Shown here piece after piece: positions 25,101 to 34,243 of a stretch of 64,000 bases of DNA. The stretch's first letter is position 1. Each line of letters begins with the position of its first letter. The notes beneath the pieces were generated by a model. The model saw nothing but the letters and a program-made list of their open reading frames with translations, had not been told where the DNA came from and did no database searches. This DNA comes from Takakia lepidozioides (Eukaryota; Streptophyta; Takakiopsida; Takakiales; Takakiaceae). The stretch is from positions 30,814,001-30,878,000 of the forward strand of contig CM060731.1 in NCBI GenBank assembly GCA_030704615.1, in the 5' to 3' direction. The translations under genes and the position numbers were made by a program.

Positions 25101-25489
25101 GCCGTATTGGCAGTCGCTTCAATTTTTTTTTTAAAGCAAGATTGGCGGTCGCACTGGTGGTTCGCTTATTTTTCGAAATAGAAAAAGAAATAGCGGCGGT
25201 CGCTTCAAAAAAAAAAAATGTAAAGTCGAAGGCAATAATAAACATGAAATGAGTACACTCACCTGGCACAATGGTAGCCAACATGATATGGCCTTTTTTA
25301 ATTGAAAGATACGGAGGGATGTTGTAATTCACCATGGAACGGCCAAGTGGAATGATACATGACTGGACAGAGAATGGGGTTGACCCCATCCGAGGAGAAG
25401 CCGAGGTGGACATGTCGTGGGTCCTCCAAGAGAAAAGGCCACATCTCTTCAATATGCCTCCATGCTTTTGAATCTTGTGGCCCACACAC
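22169..25489 (-). pseudogene. CACTA Tnp2-type transposase, decayed and multi-exon
   Basis: Reading the minus strand from right to left gives the Tnp2 order. A core with LEDPRHVHLGFSSDGVNP and NYNIPPYLSIKKGHIM lies at 25485-25263 and ends at a GTGAGT donor. The frame resumes near 24715 with MDTYLRPLVDELKELW, then MRGILLWTMHDYPG (about 24590-24530), RRFLPMSH and SIFYELPYW (24300-24080), and HIEKNVC (near 23890). GLKSHDYHNLLQDILPIAVRG and the PPSFFDLQVHLVVHLVEE region, like DUF4218, span 23600-23290. A DUF4216-like module follows (VWVHGRHFRMRALDMKRKT, about 22860-22800), then the C-terminus to 22169. Repeated frame changes show it is a pseudogene. Tnp2 proteins excise and insert CACTA elements. 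Confidence 0.85.
24855..25215. repeat. Array of GCGACCGCC / GGCGGTCGC palindromic repeats
   Basis: At least eight copies of GCGACCGCC or its complement GGCGGTCGC, several paired as GCGACCGCCGTATTGGCGG, are separated by A/T-rich spacers resembling TTTGTTTTTCGAAA. The array lies wholly within the segment between two Tnp2 exons, after a GTGAGT donor. It looks like subterminal repeats of a different CACTA family or a nested miniature element. Confidence 0.82.
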
Positions 25490-25833
25490 CTTTGAGGTTA
25501 GCTATTTCATGAGCATGAGCGAGCCATGATTCGGAGTAGTCATAGGAGTAGTAAGACAATCGGTTTTCATGAGCAGAAGTAACATTTCGAAATAAAAAAA
25601 ACAATAAAAAACATTAATTTAATGCAATGTGTCAGGAAAAACAATATATTATTCGGCCCCTTGAAGGGAGAAAATGTAGTTTTGACAGTTGGGCTCATGA
25701 TATTTCGTCTTCCGCTCATGCCAATTCCCAGCGACATGTGCAAATATGTGCCGAATTTCCGGTGTAATAGGGTCTGTAACCTGAAAAAAACGGCGACGTA
25801 TTTCGCGGTAATAGGTGCTTGTAACCTCAACAT

Positions 25834-26560
25834 GTGCGTGTGCAGGAAATGTGTCTCGACTCCGACACCGACATGCCCACGACAAACATGGCCGAATCAA
25901 TGCACTCTTCCTGGCGTGCCTCCTCTGCGGCGCATCTGGTGGACATCCTCACTGCCACAGACGGAGGACATTGTGAGGTCAATTATGCAGCAAAGCAGGT
26001 ACAACGAGTTCTTGAAAGGGAAACAGTGGGGCTTGGGGCCGGACAGGCCGGAAATGCTGATGCGGACTGCCTCTAGATCGAAGAATCCTCGGAAGTGGGG
26101 GGCGGGCGGCCTTGCGAGAGGGCCCTTCGGGACACGCCATTGGCTGCGAAGAGGCCAACATTTGGAAGGAGATGTTCATACCCGTCTAGAGAGACGAAGA
26201 CTTGACGAGGCACCTGGCAGAGAAGAGGATTTATGGCGAGTTGACAAGAATAGTCGCACGCTCCCTCCTGGTTCGGTGATGTTGAGCGAGGAGGTCTCGT
26301 CGAGCACCGCAAGTCCTGCACGTTCAAGATCGTCATCTCCTTTGAGCACAGGGCGCGTGCCCCGGCAACATAACGAGCCATATGTAGTAAAGCAGTACAA
26401 CATTCCATTGGGAGACAAGAGTGTCGGGTCACAGTGGAGAATTGCGAGGACATTGCCGGCAATTTCGAGGGAAGTGCTGCGGCGCACATCCGGGTGGATA
26501 CGAGAGCACGCTGTGGTGAGGAGATGATTCGGAGGAACCACACACGGTGCTGTACCTGCA
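25834..26560 (+). pseudogene. C-terminal part of a second transposase family
   Basis: Plus-strand fragments in shifting frames read TDMPTTNMAESMHSSW (about 25870-25920), then EDIVRSIMQQSRYNEFLKGK (about 25960-26020), then ANIWKEMFIPV and AEKRIYGELTRIV (about 26155-26260). A Cys/His-rich tail follows near 26430-26560. The NMAES..SW pattern is typical of the C-terminal part of a DDE transposase family frequent in seed-free plants (recognised from memory). At least two frameshifts and a stop inactivate it. It points opposite to the N-terminal/DDE fragments at 27776-29386, so it is either another copy or an inverted piece. Confidence 0.5.
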
Positions 26561-27424
26561 CCCATGTTTCAGCAGCAGATTTTTGAGCTCCCGCATTTGC
26601 TCACGCCAAAACGCAGACATTTTGGTTCTGTAGGCACGAATAATGACCTGTGTATTGGCAAGCCAAGTACGGGATTCAGGGAATGGCGAAGCCTCCGGGC
26701 GTCTGGCCTGTGCACCGGGTTGCAGCCTCTCTCGAATGAGGCGGATGCTCTATCTGCAATAGGATTTCGAATGGTGCAAACGCCACAGACATCCCGGCCA
26801 CGCATTTCCGGTTCCTCAGACCCAGCCATTGCAGACTGCTCGGTCCAGTAGAGACGGATTGGACAATTCTGCACATCCCACAATGCGATTCGGAAGAGTG
26901 AAGAGATGACACCCTCCCAACAAGTGAATGAGACTCGGATTGCCAATGCTCTGGGATGGCTTGCACTATTCAGAGCTCGTGGACGTACCCCCACCCGGCC
27001 TGGGCGTGTATATCGGATGGCAACGGCCGGCTCGGCTGTACGCGCGATGTATACACAATTACGAGACGATGGAGTGGAGCCGACTTGCAATTTGTACGGA
27101 CTTCTCGTTGATGGAAGCAAAGAAGGGTTCGAAGTATATCCGTGCAAGCATCTGTATTACATTTACCTGAAGAAGGTTGAGGATGAACGTGACTATCATG
27201 ACTTTATTCATGCACCGGCGTTGAGCCGTGAACGAACTGCACAAACTCCTCCTTAGGGATTCCAGAAATCATTGATGGGGCAAAGGGAATCCTCCATATG
27301 GATATTTTCAATTGCATTTTGCTTGTATCAGACTTTTTTTTGCAGTGTAATGAAATGCCCCAAAACTCCTGGAATGAGGCAATATTCCATTAAACTGAGA
27401 TCCAACAGAAGCAGTTGTGGGCCA
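26561..27424. other. Transposon-derived sequence without an assignable gene
   Basis: Plus-strand frames at 26906-27256 have protein-like composition (for example DDGVEPTCNLYGLLVDGSKE), but I recognise no domain and cannot establish exon borders. It probably continues the flanking transposon. Confidence 0.4.
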
Positions 27425-27802
27425 TTTCTGGAAAATGGCGCCGAATTTCTCTTTTTGGGGCCGAAAAACTGGATGGCTAAGTCCCAACATGCACTGGTAC
27501 CTGTGTCTGGGAAAATGGCCGCCGAATTTCTTTTTTTGGGCCGAAAAGGGCTAAGTCCCAACATGCATGGTACCTGCTGGGTCTGGGAAAATGGCGCCGA
27601 ATTTCTTTTTTTTGGGCCGAAAACTGGCTAAGTCCCACATGCACTGGTACCGTGTCTGAAAAATGGCGCCGAATTTCCTTTTTTGGGCCGAAAACTGGCT
27701 AATCCCAACATGCACTGGTACAGTGTCTGGAAAAAAATGGCGCCGAATTTCCCTTATTTCGCCGCCAGAAACTGGCTAACGTCGACGAACATGCACTGGA
27801 AA
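27425..27802. repeat. Five tandem copies of a ~75-bp unit
   Basis: Copies start at AAAATGGC near 27432, 27512, 27588, 27660 and 27733. Each carries GGCGCCGAATTTC, a T-run, GGGCCGAAAA, CTGGCTAAGTCCC and ACATGCACTGGTAC. Unit length varies from about 72 to 80 bp, mostly through T-run length and small deletions, and the last copy is the most divergent. The array lies between the two opposed transposase fragments. Confidence 0.9.
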
Positions 27803-29386
27803 GGGGGCCGAAATACCTGTCATGAGGGGACCTATAGCCGTGGAATTGGCACTACAAATATGACCAAAGAATAATATGTCAACGGGACGCAAATTCGTGC
27901 AACTCACCTCCCGCATATAGTCGCCAAACTGGAGGAAACGATAATACCACCATGCTAGCCAACTGACCATTGCTCCCTCGTCTGATTTCCTTACAGCACC
28001 TTGACGATGTCCACCAAGCCCGTATACATGCAAATGTGTCTCTGCATCATCCACAAGTGGGAGCGCGCTTCCACGCAAGGCACATGGAACGGTCTCCATC
28101 CTCTTGAAATCTGGCGCCACGAGCTTGGGTGTAATGCGAAAGGCTCTGCAAAAATGGAACCCACAAGATCTCTCCTTGCCTTCCATGGGAACATTGGGGT
28201 CTTACCCATACACACCTTCGGATGGCACCCCAATTGCTTGTGCGTTGTCCGCCGTGAAACCACGGAAAATGGGAGGGGGCAATCCTGCCTTGCCATCTGT
28301 TCGTTTATTCCTGCCAAAGAAAGCATCTCCAATTGTGTGTCCTCTCATTTCATCTCACAAATAGCAATTGTCATTAGCATCCTGCAGTGGGTGTCGTAGA
28401 CATGTGCACCCATTGTCACCCACTTGGTGATTTGTAATTCGCTTGATATGGTCGCAATGACCCACACAACTGTTTGACAAGTCCCACACTCGTCATCCTG
28501 TGGACCAGTTCGACGCCGCTGCCAGGTCCACACGTGGACATTTTGAATACGAAACAACGATATGCCTCAGTCCCTTGTCCTGGAAAACCGACTTCCATGA
28601 ATGTAGTCATATCCACACATCGTCGCTTCACCTCCATAATGGAATGCCTACTCCGAGCCACGCCCAATTTTCTGTTTGCATGACACAATGTGGTTTCGGA
28701 CATTCGGTGAACAGACGTGGGACACCGACCCACGCAATGCCTCCATTTCCTTGTCATCGAGAGGAACTCTGTCGGAGCCGTCTGCCGACGAATTCTGGCC
28801 AACCGCCATCTTGATGGGCGGCTGTGGAGCTGTATCGTTGGGGTTTGGCATCGGGTCTGTAAACTGTAACCTCTCCTAAACGACCGAGCTCTGCCTCGTG
28901 GGCAGCCTCCCGCGAGTGTCCCCCTCGCCAATTGTGACAATGGGATCCAACGTGTATGCAAGCATCGGGTTGACGGTCAGGGAAACGGTGCAACACATAG
29001 CAACTACTTGGCATATACAACGACAATGCAGTGTGGTGGTTCTTTGCAATGCGCACACTTAAATGTGGAGTCGGAACCTTCCCCTTAGCACACAAATGCT
29101 GTTGATGAGTTCGTGCCTTTCCAATCGGTCCGTCCTGTGACCTCTGGATTAAAGTGGAAAGAAAGTGGGAGCAAACACCGCAACGCGCCCGACACAAACA
29201 ACGTAGCGCACCCGCACACACATCAAGCATCTTCATGCTGGTGGTTTTGGTAACGCACCAAGGATGACCGTCATGTTTTCTATCCATATCTGTCAACATT
29301 CCGGATGCCCTCGAGTAGTCCGCCCGAGGAGGGAACTCAAAAGAAGATGGATTACCGTCGACATCGGCGGGTGGCATGTAACCCAT
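27776..29386 (-). pseudogene. Transposase N-terminal and DDE-like regions, frameshifted
   Basis: Minus-strand pieces in order: a Cys-rich N-terminal part with DRKHDGHPWCVTKTTSMKM and CAGALRCLCRARCG (29300-29150), then HVGSHCHNWRGGHSREAAHE (near 28960-28900). Next comes NVRNHIVSCKQKIG (near 28700). An RNase-H-like core with FRGFTADNAQAIGVPSEGVYG (about 28265-28195), MEGKERSCGFHFCRAF and ITPKLVAPDF follows. The D in TADNAQ is a candidate catalytic residue. Stops (for example after VYG) and frameshifts break it. The order zinc-binding N-terminus, DDE core and Cys/His segment fits MULE- or Kolobok-like transposases. The superfamily is not decided. Confidence 0.5.
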
Positions 29387-31590
29387 TTAATTGCGAACTT
29401 GTTGTAGTCCGCCCGCGCCTCCGACCGGTGTCCCACCATGTGAAGCCCTCGCAATAATTTCAAGAATAGATCGAAGTGCGGTGCTCGTGCTGGGAATATG
29501 GACTCCCTCCTCCACTGACGTCCATTGAGGACTTGCCTGATCTCCCGGACGACCTCGGAACTTCCTAGTGACCTCGTCTAGTGAGTCGGACAGGTGTGAA
29601 CAACCCGGTTCTCGCTCGTCTGCAGGATGGGTTCGGCTCTGGATTTACTTCGTTGCGGACTTCTCTCTTATCAACGTGTACACCCAGGAGGTTGTACATC
29701 CACACACGCACAGGAGCAGCCGTCCAAAATCTTGTGGTCAGCCGGAGGATCCAGGCCACAGCAGCATACGATGGCCACCTCACGGCTAGGCTTGAAAGCG
29801 GCTCTTACCATACACTATGAGGAACTTGTCGAAGTAGAGGAGCATAACTTTCCCAGACATGTTTGGCGAGATTTGAAAGAGTTAGTTTTCTTGCTTTGAT
29901 TGTTGTTTCATGTCCTCTGGTTCATGGAGCTCATGACAACAAAAGTCGAGCGGCAGCGGACGTACTGGGCGCCGAGCAGAAAGGATTGGTAGGGGGACGA
30001 CTGTTTCCCGTGCCCCAGCATGCTAAAGTCGTAAAGATTGAGAAGGGAAGTATTGTGGGCAGGAAGATAATGCTGGGGTGCACGCAAGGGACACTCATCT
30101 CCATGACCTTCTCCACCTAGAGCTAACAAATTTTAGTGGAACACGCGGGTCGCTGGATCGTCCACCATGATTCATAAATCCATTTTTGAGCCGCTACCAA
30201 TGGATGCTTCATGGGTTGGGATCCTGACGCTTTTAAGGCCAATAAACACTCGACGGTGTGGTGCGAAGGTCACCGCAGGAGCTTCATGATAAGTTGTCCC
30301 AGGATCCGTCAGTTCTCTATGCAGGATCCGAATGCAACGCACGACTATTTTTCTTCTTTGGGTCATCTGTAACGCCCAGGAAATGCATAGCCAGAATCCA
30401 CTCCGCTTCCATTGTACAGCCTGTATTCGACTGGCCCACCCAATAGCCCTTCTGGCTTCTGCTTATGGAAAAACTCCAGTCAATTGCATCGTTGATGACC
30501 TGATCAAGCGGTTTGCATCCATGGACTCGAATGCTCCCATACACCCACTTACGTGCAGTAAGCAGTTCACATTCACAAAAAGTGCTAGAGTTTAAGCTGC
30601 AAGGATGGAGACCGACGGTTTGGAACGGCGGAGCCGAGCTACGCTTGGATTAGACGGGCGATTCAGGAGCAAGGGCTTTCTCCCCGTAAACTGGAATGGG
30701 CAGGGACCCGAAAGCTCCAGCCAAAAGTCAAGTGCTTCCCGCTGGTAATCCTCCTCAGTGATTTATCTTTAGCCACCAAGGCCTCGAACAGACTGTGAGT
30801 GCCCCCTCGCCTGTACATGGCGTCCATAAACATGTCTTTCCTCCCCCTCTCTGGTGCGCAAGCCTGCAAGCAATCACGGAATCACTCTCTTTCAAACAAG
30901 ACACTACTGAGTGCCACAGTTCCCTCCCTCTCTCTCACTCTCACTCTCGGTATGCAGAAGATTGGAGCAAGGTGTGAATTATAGGGCACGTGGCCAGGGA
31001 ACACCTAGGAAACCATATAGAACGTAGGGAACCGGGAACCAGGTTACCAGATAGTGGGGGTTGTAACTTTAAAATTTTAAATTGAAACCTTAAATAAATA
31101 ATATATATATATATATATTATATTAAAAACAGGGCATTTGATCTAATTTAAATGATTTAAAGCCAAATTGGTCATATCTTTGTCAAATGGACTCTATTTG
31201 ACCCAAGTTTTGAGGGGATAGCTGCAGAAAGGGGAAAATCTACCAATCTAGACCTGGTTTGTTTTTAGGACTTGACTAAAAATCTATGGAATTTTTAGAG
31301 TGTGAGCTGTGCCATGAAAGATCCACAATTCTGTTCTAGAACCTATGCTGGTTATATGAGAGACAAATCTATGGATGTACTCCTTGTATGCTGGGGAAAT
31401 GAAGGACGTAATGAAGGGCAGGTCTCTTCTCTTAGCCTGTGTCACAAGGGGACAGGATTATGTTTTCCCAAGGAACTCAGACTGATTTGAGTGCGGAACA
31501 GTTGACGAGTTGATTGCATACTGGGAGTCAGGCATTAGTAGTGGACAACAAACTGCTGTAGTTGGCGTGAGGGCCTCAATATCGCCTTGG
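29387..31590. other. Unassigned sequence left of the gap
   Basis: No gene can be supported. The part up to about 30600 may continue the transposon to the left. A minus-strand frame at 30663-30869, preceded by a CT/GA-rich tract (30925-30955), has protein-like composition but no recognisable domain. An AT dinucleotide run lies at about 31103-31121. The rest is AT-rich. Confidence 0.4.
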
Positions 31591-32090
31591 NNNNNNNNNN
31601 NNNNNNNNNNNNNNNNNNNNNNNNNNNNNNNNNNNNNNNNNNNNNNNNNNNNNNNNNNNNNNNNNNNNNNNNNNNNNNNNNNNNNNNNNNNNNNNNNNNN
31701 NNNNNNNNNNNNNNNNNNNNNNNNNNNNNNNNNNNNNNNNNNNNNNNNNNNNNNNNNNNNNNNNNNNNNNNNNNNNNNNNNNNNNNNNNNNNNNNNNNNN
31801 NNNNNNNNNNNNNNNNNNNNNNNNNNNNNNNNNNNNNNNNNNNNNNNNNNNNNNNNNNNNNNNNNNNNNNNNNNNNNNNNNNNNNNNNNNNNNNNNNNNN
31901 NNNNNNNNNNNNNNNNNNNNNNNNNNNNNNNNNNNNNNNNNNNNNNNNNNNNNNNNNNNNNNNNNNNNNNNNNNNNNNNNNNNNNNNNNNNNNNNNNNNN
32001 NNNNNNNNNNNNNNNNNNNNNNNNNNNNNNNNNNNNNNNNNNNNNNNNNNNNNNNNNNNNNNNNNNNNNNNNNNNNNNNNNNNNNNNNNN
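31591..32090. other. Assembly gap, 500 N
   Basis: Exactly 500 N, most likely a fixed-size scaffold gap. The true length and content are unknown. The left end of the CACTA-type element that finishes at 32872 probably lies within or next to it. Confidence 0.98.
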
Positions 32091-32872
32091 TTTTCATGAC
32101 TTTGACCATGACTGCACCATGTTTTATATGAAATTGACCTCCCGCAGTCGTTCATACGATGTAGTCATATGAACGACTATCTAAATAGTCGTGTCTGACT
32201 ACATGGCTCGGAGAATGGGCGGAAGGCTGGTCAAACGGCAATTGACCAGATTTAGCTCACCATTCATAGTCATTTCCATGACTACAGTGTACATGGATGA
32301 GGTTACCTAGTCATGATGACTACTGGGGATTTTGTAATTTGGTGTGTATAATACAATTAAAACACCATATGATCATATGAATGACTAATGGGTGTATGGT
32401 TAACAGGTAGTGAACTATAACTCTTATAATAAAGAGGTTGCAGGTTCAAACTCCTCTAAGTACAATCAAATGGATAAGATGGCCCTAGGGTTAGTAGGCG
32501 AGCTAGGGATAGCACGTGGTACCCTAGATGGACTGCCACGTGGTTTTTTCATTATTATAAAATACATTATGACACGTGGCACAATGCGGTGCGACGCGGC
32601 GTTTGACATATGTTTTATTTTTTAAACTTAAATTTTTTTTAATCAATTACGCCTCGTTACGTGGCGCGGCAGCGGCGGCTGCAGTATGGTATATATGACT
32701 GCAGTGAGAGATATCACTTGGTTCATATGACTGTAGTCATCCGGACCGTACCATCCTGTACACATTGTATTGACTTGGTTTGCACGACTTACAGTCATAG
32801 AAGTCATATGTACCGTTTATGACTGCAGAATAGTCATATATACAGTCATAAATATCGCGATCTGTTGTTGTG
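32091..32872. mobile_element. Right part of a CACTA-type element of the AGTCAT family
   Basis: Dense AGTCATA/TATGACT repeats run from the gap to 32872. The end, read inward, is CACAACAACAGATCGCGATA then TTTATGACT. It aligns with the termini at 37242 and 41450 (CACTAGTACAGATT.. and CACTACTACAGATT..). The first five bases are CACAA, so the terminus is mutated. No coding sequence is present; it may be a miniature derivative. Confidence 0.6.
32390..32467 (+). ncRNA. tRNA-like / SINE-like sequence with Pol III A- and B-box matches
   Basis: TGGTTAACAGG at 32397-32407 resembles an A box and GGTTCAAACTCC at 32443-32454 a B box. A possible anticodon-type hairpin (CTCTT..AAGAG) lies between. The T-arm does not pair properly and no clean cloverleaf forms, so this is at most a decayed tRNA or tRNA-derived SINE head. 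It sits within the AGTCAT-family sequence. Confidence 0.25.
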
Positions 32873-32930
32873 ATTTTGCCTTCTCATCATTAGGGTTGGG
32901 GTTTGCTAGAAGAAGGTCACGCCATCAGTC

Positions 32931-33107
32931 AGCTACTAGCAGCAAGGCTGAGATGTATTCATGATTTTCTACACAGGCAGGAATAGCTGAAGGACTAGGG
33001 ACAGAGGTCTAGATTCATCCAAGAGGATCGGGTTTCAAACATAAGATTACTTCTGATTCCCTGTGGATCAATAGCTACAAGAAATCTGCATGGGTAGATG
33101 GTCAACT
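32931..33107. repeat. ~180-bp duplicated segment, copy 1
   Basis: Matches 33481-33660. Shared words include CTAGCAGCAAGGC, TCTAGATTCATCCAAGAGG, CCTGTGGATCAA and CATGGGTAGATGGTCAAC. The copies differ by many substitutions and small indels and are 550 bp apart in direct orientation. No coding role is seen. Confidence 0.85.
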
Positions 33108-33480
33108 GGAAAGAAGTGGGGGCAGCAAATTGATAGAAACAAGGCACTGCTAATGAAGGCACCTTCAACCATTTCAGCCTATTTCCCTGTTATCAAGTCG
33201 TCCTTAAATTTTCATGTTGAATTCTGCACAACTTACTAGCAGTTGAGTGAACAATTTATAATTTGGAGTGACGGAATGATACGGCCAATGTGACAACAGG
33301 AAAGTATCCAGATCCATGGTAACAGAGGACGAGAGAGCTGTCATCAATGGTGGGACAATCGAGGCAAAAAGGTGAATGCCTATGGGATTACAGAGAATAG
33401 CAGATGCAATTGAGCATAGGAACTAGTGTGGTAAGCTGAGTTGGGTGTTTCCTAGAACAAATCTAGGCTGTCATTGTTAG

Positions 33481-33660
33481 CCTGCTAGCAGCAAGGCAAG
33501 GATGAATGCACTATTTGTGGAGAGGCAGGATAGCTGAAGGTGCAGGGATAGAGTGTGGTGGTCTAGATTCATCCAAGAGGGCCAGATTTCAAGCTAAAGA
33601 TTACCTATGATTCCTGTGGATCAAATAGCCACAAGAAACCTACATGGGTAGATGGTCAAC
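33481..33660. repeat. ~180-bp duplicated segment, copy 2
   Basis: Second member of the direct repeat with 32931-33107. Sequence between and around the copies (33108-34240) contains no supportable gene, although a short tail of the minus-strand locus to the right may reach into it. Confidence 0.85.
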
Positions 33661-34243
33661 TAAAGGCAGCAGCTGCAGCGGCACAGTTGGTAAATCAGGC
33701 ACCTCAACCATGACCACAACTTCTGAAAGAGGATCAAGAGAGGGAGTCCACAATGATCCTGCAATCACATACCACACGTTCATGTCAGCAAGAGGATGCC
33801 AAAGAATCTGGCGCATGGGCACAGGAATTCAAACTAATGCAGAAAGAGGCCATTCAGTATGACGGGGGGGAGGAGCGACGAAGGCTCGGCATAGACGCAT
33901 TGTTGTCTTGTGTTTGTGACCGATTTCCCATCTTTGCCCTGCAGTCGTTTGTATCTTCGATTGCATGAGGTGGAGACGGAAGCAACAAGTCAACAACGTG
34001 CATGTCATCGTTGAAGCGGATGGGGCGCCATGAATTGTTGTCCTCGACAACACTGCTTGATCATGCTCCCTTAGTGCCCACTTCACTTCCACAGGCACTA
34101 CTCAATTTTGGCCAAGGGAGAGCTCTGGGTGACGGACCAAGGAGGGCGTTCCTTGCACCAAAAAGCAAATGAATGGTTCACATAATGCACATGGGGTTTG
34201 AGGACCTCATTCCTGTGCCTGCAGGCACATAGCAGACCGTGTG

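Noticed and set aside
32390-32467. Functional tRNA gene
   Set aside because: Box A and B words are present but T-arm pairing and acceptor spacing fail; kept only as a low-confidence tRNA-like remnant.
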